Notes under the pieces: generated by a model | What the model was told of the DNA's origin: nothing | The model's database searches: none | What the model saw: the letters and a program-made list of their open reading frames with translations, nothing else | DNA from: a virus | Strand: one strand, 5' to 3' | Length of the DNA stretch: 52,657 bases | Virus record (IMG/VR): IMGVR_UViG_3300033571_024885 | Coordinates: 1 to 52,657 of that record | Shown: positions 7,907 to 15,467 of the stretch, one piece after another | How the letters are laid out: every line of letters starts with the position of its first letter | Position numbering within the stretch: the first letter of the stretch is position 1 | Made by a program: the position numbers and the translations under genes

Positions 7907-9448
7907 TCACCAAAGCGATAGTTCCGGAGCGTCCTGGATAAGCCTGGAACCCCTCCCCCATCTTACCCCCATAATCTGCGCTGGGGTTCTTTGGTTCATG
8001 TAGTTGATTGCCTGGGCCACGCTGTCGCAAATGTCGTCGTTCTTGACGGCCGGAAACAGGTTGAATTCATTCAAGAACTCATCAAGCCATGGCGCGTGCT
8101 TTGGCAGGTAGACGTTGCCGGCCTCGACGGTCGGCACGATACCCATCAGCCTGAACTCTTTCTTGACGTCTTTGGGCTTGTAGCCGATCAGGCCTGGGAT
8201 CCGAGACTGCAACGTCTGGAAGGCGGCGTGACCGTTAGCAGCCAATTCGATGATGGTACCGCTGACCTGGTACTCGCGTTCAGCGGCATTCCGTTGCGCT
8301 GTCAGGATCATGCCAAGCGTGTCCTGGAAGTCCGCACGCCTGCGCAGCATATCCAGGACGTAGTACTTCACGCCAGACTGGCCGATTGTCGTGACAACAA
8401 CAAAGTCAGAATCGTCGTTGTCGACGAAGGTGCAGTCGACGCTGATCATGATCCTATCCATCACCGGCAGCTCCTGGCGGTCTTTGTAGTACTGCCACCA
8501 CGAGGACTGGAACATGTTGCCCTCTTCCGGTGCCGGGCGCTGCTGGTACTGGGATGACCATTCCCTTGGGCCAATCGTCTGGCGGATCATCTCGAGGTCT
8601 TTCTCGTCGTAGCGCTGGGGGCACAGAGAAATGCCAGCCTTTTCGCGCCAGTCAGGCACGACCTCGCAGTTCGACGGCAGTGGTGGGCGTGACCCAGGCT
8701 CCTCCGACAGGGCGGGCCAGTCGATGATCGTCCAGTTTTGTCTCAGGTGCGCCGGCGCATTCCTCTCGGCTTCCAAGAGGCGGCCGGTCAGGTCGTTCTC
8801 GCTCCACCTGGTGGCAACGACAACGATGGTGCCGTACTCAGGCTCCAGTCGTTGATAGAGCGAGCCGGTGTAGAAGCCCCATAGCTTGCTCATCGATAGC
8901 TTGCTGTCGGCATCAAGCCTGCTTGCCACCGTGTCATCACAGATCAGCAGACCACCCGAGCGGCCCACGACGGTACCTCCGACACCTGTGGCCCAGCAGC
9001 CACCGCCAGACATGGTGTCCCACCTGGTGGCGGCCTTACTGTCGGGCTTCAGGATGCCGCCGGCCTGCGTGTAGTAGTCTCTGGCGTTCCTGCTGAAGCC
9101 CTCTGCGAGCTCTTTTGAGTAGCTCAGGATGCCAACATAGCGCTCAGGGTGAGCTAGTAGATAGGCAGCAGGCAGCAGTCTGGAAGACAGTTCGCTCTTG
9201 CCGAATCGTGGCGGTGCGCTGACAATCAGCCTCTTGCAGTCGCCATCGATCACACGCTGCAATTGCATGATCAACTCAGCGTGAAACCTATAGAACCTGT
9301 ACCTCGGATTTACGTCCTTGATGACCTTGTGGAAGATGACATTCTTCCCGTCAGATATGGTCTTCGCCTTGGCCTGCTTGAGCTCGCGCGCGAGGCCAAT
9401 CGTTCCACCGGCCCGCTCAAGAAAGCGCGCGCCAACCTGATTAGGCAT
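7907..9448 (-). CDS. terL: Terminase large subunit
   Basis: ATP-driven packaging motor and headful/cos nuclease, 513 residues. The ATPase domain has Walker A SAPPRFGKS (77-85), Walker B LLICDD (167-172) and the coupling motif VATRWSEND (211-219). The RNase H-like nuclease domain starts near residue 335 with MISVDCTF and further acidic residues. This is the Terminase_6-type architecture. The ATG shares one base with the stop of the small subunit (TAATG). Being next to primase and sigma rather than to capsid genes, which lie 34 kb away, is unusual. Confidence 0.95.
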   Translation of the reverse strand: MPNQVGARFLERAGGTIGLARELKQAKAKTISDGKNVIFHKVIKDVNPRYRFYRFHAELIMQLQRVIDGDCKRLIVSAPPRFGKSELSSRLLPAAYLLAHPERYVGILSYSKELAEGFSRNARDYYTQAGGILKPDSKAATRWDTMSGGGCWATGVGGTVVGRSGGLLICDDTVASRLDADSKLSMSKLWGFYTGSLYQRLEPEYGTIVVVATRWSENDLTGRLLEAERNAPAHLRQNWTIIDWPALSEEPGSRPPLPSNCEVVPDWREKAGISLCPQRYDEKDLEMIRQTIGPREWSSQYQQRPAPEEGNMFQSSWWQYYKDRQELPVMDRIMISVDCTFVDNDDSDFVVVTTIGQSGVKYYVLDMLRRRADFQDTLGMILTAQRNAAEREYQVSGTIIELAANGHAAFQTLQSRIPGLIGYKPKDVKKEFRLMGIVPTVEAGNVYLPKHAPWLDEFLNEFNLFPAVKNDDICDSVAQAINYMNQRTPAQIMGVRWGRGSRLIQDAPELSLW

Positions 9449-10068
9449 TACTCTTCAATTTCGAACTCGTATGGGTCTTCACTCTCGTTGAGCTCTTCGA
9501 TTCGGACCTTCTCAACCTCCTCTTCGACAACGCTCAGGAGCTCGTTGACTCCCAGGGCCGCGCCCCATGATTCCCTGGACTGTTCATTCAGGCCAGCAGC
9601 AGCCCGCAGCAGGCCGCCCACCAGGCTGATCGGGATCTCTTCGTCATTCTCCTCTGCCTTTGCAATCCGTTTCCCCAAGACGCGCACCAGGTCTTCGGAG
9701 ACCCGGGACATCATCCTGGCCTGGCGTTCAGCGGCGTTTCTGAACTCGACAATCGATTGCTTGTGCTGATTGCGCTTGTCGTTCTCCGTCTCGCGCATGG
9801 CGAGGGCCATTTGTTGTTTATCCCAGGCAGCAGCCCGCCGCTCCCATTGGAACTTGTGAGCCCACTTGACAACAGTGGCCGGCGAGTGCCCACGTTCCTC
9901 CGCCACGCGCTGCAGGCTACGCTTGCCAGCAAGCTGCACATATAACTGAAAAGCCGCGTACTGATCAGCGGACTCATGCTGACCAGCACGCGCCACCTTG
10001 TAGCCGCGTCTGAAGTTGTAGATCGGACCGGGCGTTCGCGGCGGTGGCTTAGCCTCTCTGAACTCCAA
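9448..10068 (-). CDS. Terminase small subunit (predicted)
   Basis: Probably recognises the packaging site and hands DNA to the large subunit. The 206 residues contain a helix-turn-helix of the QRVAEERGHSPATVVKW type at about 57-75, then WERRAAAWD, a long charged helical/coiled-coil stretch and a strongly acidic C-terminus (EELNESEDPYEFEIEE), all typical of small terminases. Gene order next to terL supports the call. The start is a TTG at 10068; the only upstream ATG is out of frame. A six-base inverted repeat (CTGACC/GGTCAG, 10071-10090) lies over the leader and could limit translation or be an operator. Confidence 0.75.
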   Translation of the reverse strand: MEFREAKPPPRTPGPIYNFRRGYKVARAGQHESADQYAAFQLYVQLAGKRSLQRVAEERGHSPATVVKWAHKFQWERRAAAWDKQQMALAMRETENDKRNQHKQSIVEFRNAAERQARMMSRVSEDLVRVLGKRIAKAEENDEEIPISLVGGLLRAAAGLNEQSRESWGAALGVNELLSVVEEEVEKVRIEELNESEDPYEFEIEE

Positions 10069-10112
10069 ACCTGACCATTGCCGGGGTCAGGCTATGGTTC
10101 CAAAACGCAGTT

Positions 10113-10715
10113 CTAGGCGAACCACTCGGATCCTTCCAGCCAGTTTACCGCTAACTGATGGATGTGCGCGTGGTACTCTTCGATGGTACCATTGTTTTCA
10201 ACGTCAACCGAGATAATACGAGGTAGCGAGATGTAGCCACGACTGTCGCCAGCATACGTCTTGCCATCCCTGTGTACGCGCACCAGGAGGACATTGTCTG
10301 CGCCGAACTGGTCGATGATCGGCAGCGCTTCGGACGCGAAGCCACTGTCGCTGCAGACAACCAGACGCGACAGGAAGGAGCGCCTGCGCAGGCGTCGTGC
10401 CGAGAGTTTGCCGAAGATCGCCTCGTCTGCATGGAACCACTTGGCCCAGTCCTCGCTGAGCGAGATCTGCGCCTCGACGTAGCTCTTGCCGAACAGCAGG
10501 TCGCTCGGCTGCGTCTTGATCGACTCGAGGTGCGCGACCTCCTCATCGGTTAGGTCGTAGAAGACCTGCACGGCGGCCTTGAGTGGCTTGCTTTGCTTAA
10601 AATGCGATGCCCCCAGGGCTTTCTCGCAATAGAGAGCAGCGGTGTCCTTGCCGCTGTGACGCGGACCGTTGAAGAAGATGACGCGGTGGTCGGACAGTGA
10701 CTCAAGTGCGGTCAT
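10113..10715 (-). CDS. P-loop deoxynucleoside monophosphate kinase-like protein
   Basis: A 200-residue nucleotide-binding protein beginning MTALESLSDHRVIFFNGPRH, with a P-loop at 17-24 (GPRHSGKD) like phage T4-type dNMP kinases and adenylate-kinase relatives. It would phosphorylate dNMPs to feed the dNTP pool made by the reductase, ThyX and dCTP deaminase. The frame is open far upstream (to 11045), but that part is out-of-frame shadow of the neighbouring gene; the ATG at 10715 overlaps the preceding stop (ATGA) and has an extended -10 promoter 21 bases upstream. Substrate is not shown by the sequence. Confidence 0.8.
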   Translation of the reverse strand: MTALESLSDHRVIFFNGPRHSGKDTAALYCEKALGASHFKQSKPLKAAVQVFYDLTDEEVAHLESIKTQPSDLLFGKSYVEAQISLSEDWAKWFHADEAIFGKLSARRLRRRSFLSRLVVCSDSGFASEALPIIDQFGADNVLLVRVHRDGKTYAGDSRGYISLPRIISVDVENNGTIEEYHAHIHQLAVNWLEGSEWFA

Positions 10716-10969
10716 AGTATGGGCGCATTCGGGTAAATGATAGCAGAAACGCCCCGGATGCGGGGCGAATTGCGCCGCTCGCGGAAGATAGGGTCGGTGC
10801 CCTCGGGGAAGGATGACAGGTAGACCTGGAACAGGTCTCCGGCGTCGGCCTTGAAGAAATACTGGTGCTGGGCGGTGAGCGTCGCCAGTTGCTGGTGGAC
10901 GGCGTCGGCGAATACCTTGAAGGTCATGGGCGTGATACTCGATGGGATGGGCCCCTCTGGGGTTGCCAT
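10712..10969 (-). CDS. Hypothetical protein with the YLxSFPEGTxPIFRER motif
   Basis: An 85-residue protein of unknown function. Its middle (HQYFFKADAGDLFQVYLSSF, then PEGTDPIFRERR) resembles an N-terminal module I associate with several phage proteins, where FRER is normally followed by a cysteine-rich HDCSxCR segment. Here that continuation is replaced by a short unrelated tail encoded over a terminator-like hairpin, so this may be a truncated relic of a longer protein. The ATG at 10969 lies only six bases after a TACGAT -10 box, so the message may be leaderless. It overlaps the kinase gene by four bases. Confidence 0.7.
   Translation of the reverse strand: MATPEGPIPSSITPMTFKVFADAVHQQLATLTAQHQYFFKADAGDLFQVYLSSFPEGTDPIFRERRNSPRIRGVSAIIYPNAPIL
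10737..10745 (-). promoter_or_regulatory. Extended -10 promoter for the nucleotide kinase
   Basis: TGCTATCAT on the minus strand, 21 bases before the kinase ATG and directly downstream of the hairpin at 10751-10766. It lies inside the 3' end of the preceding gene. No -35 box is visible. Confidence 0.55.
10751..10766 (-). terminator. Terminator-like hairpin inside a gene end
   Basis: GCCCCG-CATC-CGGGGC followed on the minus strand by GTTTCT. It falls within the last codons of the 85-residue gene, just before the kinase promoter, so it could end upstream transcription while the kinase has its own start. Confidence 0.55.
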
Positions 10970-11127
10970 TTGAGAATCGTACCACAGACACAACAAAGCC
11001 GCCGGGTGGAACCGACGGCCTTGCGTCCCTGTTTGCGCGGCCCACCGATCTGGTTCGGCGGGTTGTGCAGCAAGACGAGGTCGACTTCTCCCCTTACCGA
11101 TTTCGGCTTGCGCCCAGGGGAGGCCAT
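10924..11127 (-). CDS. Possible small basic protein, 67 residues
   Basis: An open frame beginning MASPGRKPKSVRG with a basic central part and a CCVCG motif near residue 45 that might bind metal. It overlaps the start of the 85-residue gene in another frame. An AGGGGG lies immediately before the ATG, too close for a good ribosome site. Codon choice is compatible with coding but I recognise no family; it may be chance. Confidence 0.3.
   Translation of the reverse strand: MASPGRKPKSVRGEVDLVLLHNPPNQIGGPRKQGRKAVGSTRRLCCVCGTILKWQPQRGPSHRVSRP
10976..10984 (-). promoter_or_regulatory. Extended -10 promoter, leaderless arrangement
   Basis: TGGTACGAT on the minus strand; the -10 hexamer TACGAT ends six bases before the ATG at 10969, so transcription would start at or within a base of the start codon. 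Confidence 0.5.
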
Positions 11128-11221
11128 CCCCCTGACCGGTCCCCCGACAAGGAGGCTCCGGATTTAGCCCCGCCCCTGCGGTAGGTGACGGGTACAGTGC
11201 ACAGGCTGGCCGAATGCCTGG

Positions 11222-11296
11222 CTAGGGCTCTTCCGGGGCAGAGGTCAGAGGTACGGACTGGGGCTGATCCCCGCGTGTCTGACGTGAACTCCCCAT
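11222..11296 (-). CDS. Possible 24-residue peptide gene
   Basis: ATG at 11296 is preceded by AGGAG with good spacing and by a TACAAT box at 11309-11314. The product would be a 24-residue Ser/Pro/Gln-rich peptide (MGSSRQTRGDQPQSV...). The expression signals are better than those of most genes here, but a peptide this short without known relatives is speculative. The rest of 10970-11373 holds no other gene I can support apart from the 67-residue candidate. Confidence 0.25.
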   Translation of the reverse strand: MGSSRQTRGDQPQSVPLTSAPEEP

Positions 11297-11308
11297 CCGT
11301 GCTCTCCT

Positions 11309-11314
11309 ATTGTA
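11309..11314 (-). promoter_or_regulatory. -10 box downstream of the tRNA
   Basis: GGTACAAT on the minus strand, 60 bases past the tRNA 3' end; would serve the small frames at 11296-10712. Confidence 0.4.
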
Positions 11315-11373
11315 CCGATGGGTGGCCGATGCCGCTCGCCGGTGGACGGCTTCGGGACTGGCACGCCCTGGCA

Positions 11374-11446
11374 TGGGGGTCGCGGGGATCGAACCCGCCT
11401 TCGCGGCGTTATAAGCACCGAGCATTCTCCAGATTGCTAGACCCCC
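11374..11446 (-). tRNA. tRNA-Ile, anticodon UAU
   Basis: Folds as a full cloverleaf on the minus strand: acceptor GGGGGTC/GACCCCC, a three-pair D stem (GCA/TGC), anticodon stem CGGTG/CGCCG around loop CTTATAA, five-base variable loop, and T arm GCGGG-TTCGATC-CCCGC. Loop positions 34-36 are TAT, reading AUA isoleucine codons. The discriminator base is A and CCA is not encoded. Bacteria usually read AUA with a lysidine-modified CAU tRNA, so a UAU tRNA is uncommon and would let the phage read this codon without lysidine synthase. It lies between the glycosyltransferase and the small-gene cluster. Confidence 0.93.
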
Positions 11447-11452
11447 TGGCTC

Positions 11453-12430
11453 CTAGTTGTCAACGCTATCCTCATTGCGACAACGGAAATAGTGCCGCAG
11501 CAGGTCGCGCAGTCTGACGCTTTTCTCGAAATCTTTGTCCTGTTTTCCGCGCATACTTAGTTCATAGACGCCTTGATAGTTTCGCACAAGGTCTACGCCG
11601 GGATCAAAGTCTGTGTCGTTCAGGATCTGCCAGCGATCCCAGTACTTGCGATCGGCTTTCTTTCCATGCCAGTAATGAATAATATGCCCTTTCATGTAGC
11701 CTACATCCATCCTGATTGCCGGCAACTGCCGCCGCTCCCACTCAAGTACTGCGCGACGGTAAGCCTTTGGCGCTTTTGGGTGATAGCTTCGCGATGCTTG
11801 TCCGATAAAGGCCAGCGCCATGTGGCGATCACCAGCTCCGGCGACGCCAACGTCGAAGAGTCCGCCCATGGCATCCCAGGCCTCTCGCGTACAGGCCCAG
11901 GCGTAGCCCGGGTGCCACTCGTGGTATGTTGTCTCTGGATGAATGGCGCCGCTCTCGATGTAGCGGCTCATGAAACTGTGATGCGTCTGAAGCGCTTCAC
12001 CATTCGGCCCGAGGTCGGTTGCCGTCTGCCAGAGTTGAATGACTTGATACACCTGCAGCATGTGCATGGCTTCCGTCACCCAGTCGCTCGGCTCTTTCCA
12101 CCCGACGAAGTCAACGTCGGCGTCGATCCAAGCGACATACTCCCAGTCTGACGGGAGACGACTGACAAGGATATTCAGGCAGTTTTCTTTTGCCCAAAGT
12201 TCGTCTCGACCACGAAGCCGAAGGTGGCGCGGGTTCTTTGGATCGGTGATTTCAAACGGGCGAGAACCGAGCTGAAGCTCTGCAGTCCAAAGGCTGACAC
12301 CCGCTCGGCGCATCCTTTCATTGAACTCATGCCACAGACGATAGCGGCTGCCGAAGCGCACCGGGTTGCTGATCATTGTGACAACATGCAGCCGGCTGTT
12401 GTCAAACGAGCCGTAGCGTGGGCAGGTCAC
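11453..12430 (-). CDS. GT-A type glycosyltransferase-like protein
   Basis: A 325-residue protein with the nucleotide-sugar and metal-binding DxD motif in YVAWIDADVDFVGW (D103, D105, D107), and a later acceptor-side segment HPGYAWACTREAWDAMGG as in many GT-A enzymes. It could glycosylate phage DNA, virion proteins or host surface; the sequence does not say which. The GTG at 12430 is used because an extended -10 promoter lies 31 bases upstream; ATG at 12376 is the alternative. The gene stops just before the tRNA and is probably cotranscribed with it. Confidence 0.75.
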   Translation of the reverse strand: MTCPRYGSFDNSRLHVVTMISNPVRFGSRYRLWHEFNERMRRAGVSLWTAELQLGSRPFEITDPKNPRHLRLRGRDELWAKENCLNILVSRLPSDWEYVAWIDADVDFVGWKEPSDWVTEAMHMLQVYQVIQLWQTATDLGPNGEALQTHHSFMSRYIESGAIHPETTYHEWHPGYAWACTREAWDAMGGLFDVGVAGAGDRHMALAFIGQASRSYHPKAPKAYRRAVLEWERRQLPAIRMDVGYMKGHIIHYWHGKKADRKYWDRWQILNDTDFDPGVDLVRNYQGVYELSMRGKQDKDFEKSVRLRDLLRHYFRCRNEDSVDN

Positions 12431-12461
12431 TGGAGTGGGGCGGCAAATGGCGGACCCTCGG

Positions 12462-12470
12462 ATTCTAGCA
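12462..12470 (-). promoter_or_regulatory. Extended -10 promoter for the glycosyltransferase
   Basis: GTGCTAGAAT on the minus strand, in the 60-base gap after thyX. No clear -35 box. Confidence 0.65.
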
Positions 12471-12490
12471 CGCGCGGCCGCGTTTTGCGA

Positions 12491-13270
12491 CTACGGCGCC
12501 AGCCTGGCGCGGTGGAGACGGCTCTCCTTGTACCAAGCGGCTATCTCGGGCGCCCAAGCCTCGAGATGAGGCCACATTAGATCGCACAGGGCACGGATCT
12601 CGAGCTGCGCGTCGAGCTTGGCCCGCAGATCGAGGAAGTGCAGCAGCGCCCGCAGGCTGAAGCTCACCACGAAGTGCTGGCGGTAGTCGAACGCCAACAC
12701 ACCACGAGCGTCTTCCTCAGTCACTCCGAGATTGATCTCGCGGGTGTACCGAATGGCGGTGTCGTAGCAATGAATCAGGCGCTCTTTGCGGCGCTCATTG
12801 GTGTAGTAGTACCTCTTGCCCTGTCGATCCACGTAGGAGCCGACGGGGCGGACGTAGAACAGGCGCTCGAGCGCTGTGAACCAAGGATGATCAAGGCTCA
12901 GGTCCTGGGGGCAGACTGCCTTGCTTTCCTGGATGAACCGATAGACCCTGTCGCCCGTATAGCGCATCGACTGCACATCGAAGCTCACCCCGACCCGGTG
13001 GGTGCGGGCCTGCTGCATCACCGAGTGGGGAAAGAACCCAGTGGCAAACGTGATCTGCGGGTGCTCAAGGGGGCCGTAGTGCCCCCGTTCCCCGGCCAGC
13101 AGGCGCTTCACGCAGATCTCGCCGGCCTTTGACTCCTCAGGACAGGGCTCGTCAGCGACGAAGTTCTCGCTGTAGTCCTGGTGCATCGCCTGCCAGCAGG
13201 CCTGCTGCGGGTTCGGGGTCGCCGCCAGGCGCTCGACCCGAAACAGGGGGTCGTAGATGGACTCGGGCAT
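12491..13270 (-). CDS. thyX: Flavin-dependent thymidylate synthase ThyX
   Basis: Methylates dUMP to dTMP using methylenetetrahydrofolate and FAD/NADPH; acts as a tetramer. The 259 residues contain the signature RTHRVGVSFDVQSMRY (89-104), in which eight residues separate HR from the serine, one more than the classic RHRX7S spacing. GPLEHPQITFA before it and NERRKERL later also fit the family. Together with reductase, dCTP deaminase and the nucleotide kinase it completes the phage's dTTP route. The ATG at 13270 has no ribosome site; it lies 12 bases after the upstream membrane-protein gene, so it is likely in the same operon. Confidence 0.95.
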   Translation of the reverse strand: MPESIYDPLFRVERLAATPNPQQACWQAMHQDYSENFVADEPCPEESKAGEICVKRLLAGERGHYGPLEHPQITFATGFFPHSVMQQARTHRVGVSFDVQSMRYTGDRVYRFIQESKAVCPQDLSLDHPWFTALERLFYVRPVGSYVDRQGKRYYYTNERRKERLIHCYDTAIRYTREINLGVTEEDARGVLAFDYRQHFVVSFSLRALLHFLDLRAKLDAQLEIRALCDLMWPHLEAWAPEIAAWYKESRLHRARLAP

Positions 13271-13282
13271 TGGTGTCGCGGC

Positions 13283-13498
13283 TTACTTGCTGTCGACGAT
13301 AGCAGCAATCACCAGCAGGAGCAAGGCCACCGCTCCGACCGCCCCCAGGATGGCGAAGGGGATCCAGAAGGGCGCCAGCACCCAGACCCAGGGCAGGGAG
13401 ATGTAGCCGAGCGCCTTCGGGACCACCAGGGTGGCGCCAAGCAGGCCCAGCACTGGGAAGGAGTTGTTGACCTGCACGGTCGGTTCGTTGGAGGACAT
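13283..13498 (-). CDS. Small membrane protein, 71 residues
   Basis: After a polar 12-residue N-terminus come two strongly hydrophobic segments (about 14-36 and 40-67, the latter rich in LLLLVIAAIV) and a short DSK tail. Two-helix proteins of this size can be holins, but the endolysin is 17 kb away and the neighbours are thyX and a glycosidase, so no role is assigned. The frame is open to 13645, but the part upstream of 13498 overlaps the glycosidase gene; the ATG at 13498 lies 49 bases past its stop. Confidence 0.7.
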   Translation of the reverse strand: MSSNEPTVQVNNSFPVLGLLGATLVVPKALGYISLPWVWVLAPFWIPFAILGAVGAVALLLLVIAAIVDSK

Positions 13499-13547
13499 CG
13501 CGGAACAAGGCGGCCGGGCGTCCCCAATGTGCCATACAATGGCCGCG

Positions 13548-14477
13548 CTACAGACCGAAGTCGATCGGAGCCGCCACGCCAGTGATGAAGTCGCGGTCCG
13601 CCTGGAGAGAGGTGACATTCCGGAGCACACTCCCCTCCAGGCCATCCATCAGCCATACCGGCTGCCCATTGCGGAACGCGCCGGTGATGCCGTCCACGTT
13701 GCTTCGCAGCGGCGAGGCGTGGTCCGTATCGGCCACGACCGGGCCATCCAGTCCACTGATGTTTGCACCCAGGCTGGCAGGAGCAAACCAGTCGGCGCCG
13801 GAGCGCTTCATCCATTCATCACTGGTGCGAGTCACGTAACTGACTCCAACCGGCTTGTCGGTCAACTTCTGAACGAATGAAACAAATTTACGCTGCCAGC
13901 CGGTAGTCACGCTACTGCGGTCCGGCTCGTTTGCGATCTCATAGATCACGTTGTCAAACGGCTCCAGTCGTCGCACCAACTCACGCACCACCCGCTTCTG
14001 GTATCGGTTCCACGGCCCCCTGGAGTGCACCAGATTCACGGCAGAGGGACCAACGCCTTGTGCATTGTTGCTGGGGTTCAGTGGGTGTCTGGCCCACTCG
14101 TCAGCCCCGAAAAATCGATTAAACGCTCCATCGAAAAGGACGACGCCAGCGACCTTCCCCTGCCGCCTTGTGGACTTGACGACCTGTTCCCAGCGGTCGA
14201 AGTATGCTGGGTTCAGCTTCTCCAGGTCAAACTTGCCATCGACCCTGCGCCAGGGCATGGGCGAAACGATGGCGTCCCTCCCGGTGCTCCATGGCTGGGG
14301 GCCGTCCAGGGTCACTCTTGGTACCTCGACGCTCCACAGACGGGTGAAGTTGCCGACAAGCTGACGCAGGGGGCGCAGCCTGCCGCCGAAGGACTGCACG
14401 GTGTCCCACGTGTGGGACCCCGCCAGGCGAAGATTTTCGCCGCGATAGCGAAACTGATCGTTACGAATCTTGATCAT
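13548..14477 (-). CDS. Glycoside-hydrolase-like (TIM-barrel) protein
   Basis: A 309-residue protein with the arrangement of clan GH-A enzymes: an early beta strand RLWSVEVPRV, a helix with YFDRWEQVV, VAGVVLFDG, and the acid/base motif NVIYEIANEP in which E184 is the likely proton donor. A second catalytic glutamate near the C-terminus is not obvious: the equivalent strand reads QPVWLMDG with Asp, so it may be an inactive or atypical member. There is no signal peptide. It could be a virion-bound depolymerase for host surface glycans. It has its own extended -10 promoter at 14515. Confidence 0.7.
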   Translation of the reverse strand: MIKIRNDQFRYRGENLRLAGSHTWDTVQSFGGRLRPLRQLVGNFTRLWSVEVPRVTLDGPQPWSTGRDAIVSPMPWRRVDGKFDLEKLNPAYFDRWEQVVKSTRRQGKVAGVVLFDGAFNRFFGADEWARHPLNPSNNAQGVGPSAVNLVHSRGPWNRYQKRVVRELVRRLEPFDNVIYEIANEPDRSSVTTGWQRKFVSFVQKLTDKPVGVSYVTRTSDEWMKRSGADWFAPASLGANISGLDGPVVADTDHASPLRSNVDGITGAFRNGQPVWLMDGLEGSVLRNVTSLQADRDFITGVAAPIDFGL

Positions 14478-14514
14478 TGCGCGGACGTTCGCGAAAGACT
14501 TTGTAACCGGCTAG

Positions 14515-14523
14515 ACAGTAGCA
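14515..14523 (-). promoter_or_regulatory. Extended -10 promoter for the glycosidase-like gene
   Basis: GTGCTACTGT on the minus strand in the gap between the exonuclease stop and the glycosidase start, 37 bases before the ATG. Confidence 0.55.
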
Positions 14524-14526
14524 CGC

Positions 14527-15438
14527 CTAGGAGGCTTCTGGGGTAGCGAAGATCGACTCCATGTCTTCGTCGTAATCGTCGCCAATGTACTCTTCAACGG
14601 GAGAGCGGTAGTAGCTTGGCAGTCCCAGCATGGTGGACTGGACCCCTGGTCCGTCCCAGCGATTCTCTTCCAGGCAGCGGCGCAGGCGCATCCTGGCTTC
14701 GCCCGTCTGCCGGTAGGACTCCTCGACGGCGGCGGCGTCTAATGATATAACGCTGCAGTTATACGGCGCCTCGCGCTCGATCGCAACGAAGACGAATTCG
14801 GTCGGCAGGTCATAGCAGGCAGCAACGCCCTCGCTGTACCAGCCCGATTGAAACAGGTAGTTAAGCCCACCAAAGATTTTTTTCTGGAAGACGTCAGGAT
14901 CGGCGCAGTCCGTCGTCTTCAGATCCAGCACCACGGCGCGATCGGGCAACAGCAGCAGGCGATCGACCCGCGCCTTGCACTCGATGTCCTGCTGCCGCCA
15001 GTAGATCGAGACCTCGTTGTACTTGTGGTAATCCGGCTGCGCGGGGTCGAACCACTCCAGCCGCCGAAGCGACTCCGTCATCCCGTGCACGGCATCCCAC
15101 GAGCGCAGCGCATCCGTCCGCGAGAGCGGCGTTCTGCCTTCCTGCTGCGCGCGCCACGCCTTGCCCTCTTTCGTCGTCAACGACAGCCCTTCGGGCTTCA
15201 TCACGTAGCGCTTCTCGAACTCCTCATCGCCCTCCAGGGCCTTGCAGTGGACGGCAGTACCAAGCTCCATCACGGGTGTGGGCGAGAACCTCCGCGTCTT
15301 GGCGCACTGGTAGTGCGCTGGTGACTGCAGGATGTGCTTCAGGACGCTCTGCGACTCACCGGTCGCCTTGCGATACTCGGGCTCAGGCTGGAAGTAGACA
15401 TGCCTGCCCATCAGGTCCTCGGTGCTTGGTGCTGCCAT
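14527..15438 (-). CDS. PD-(D/E)XK exonuclease, RecE/ExoVIII-like
   Basis: Degrades one strand of duplex ends to give single strands for the annealing protein (Sak3-like, 38180). About 303 residues with the PDDEXK-like layout: KYNEVSIYW (E142), KARVDRLLLL (D159), AVVLDLKTTD (D172-x-K174), then a helix containing QSGWYSEGV. The N-terminal SQSVLKHILQSPAHY and ELGTAVHCKALEG match the DUF3799/RecE-type group. ATG at 15438 is taken; a GTG lies two codons upstream. A TATATT -10 box ends six bases before this ATG, suggesting a leaderless message. Confidence 0.85.
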   Translation of the reverse strand: MAAPSTEDLMGRHVYFQPEPEYRKATGESQSVLKHILQSPAHYQCAKTRRFSPTPVMELGTAVHCKALEGDEEFEKRYVMKPEGLSLTTKEGKAWRAQQEGRTPLSRTDALRSWDAVHGMTESLRRLEWFDPAQPDYHKYNEVSIYWRQQDIECKARVDRLLLLPDRAVVLDLKTTDCADPDVFQKKIFGGLNYLFQSGWYSEGVAACYDLPTEFVFVAIEREAPYNCSVISLDAAAVEESYRQTGEARMRLRRCLEENRWDGPGVQSTMLGLPSYYRSPVEEYIGDDYDEDMESIFATPEAS

Positions 15439-15444
15439 AGGCAC

Positions 15445-15450
15445 AATATA
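15445..15450 (-). promoter_or_regulatory. -10 box TATATT, leaderless arrangement
   Basis: TGCATATATT on the minus strand with six bases between the hexamer and the exonuclease ATG, the same spacing as at 10976. The core is palindromic and could also work to the right. Confidence 0.5.
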
Positions 15451-15467
15451 TGCAGAGCCAGCCCGCC

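Noticed and set aside
10716-11045. N-terminal extension of the nucleotide kinase frame
   Set aside because: Pro/Arg-rich shadow of the 85-residue gene; the ATG at 10715 gives the normal P-loop protein start.
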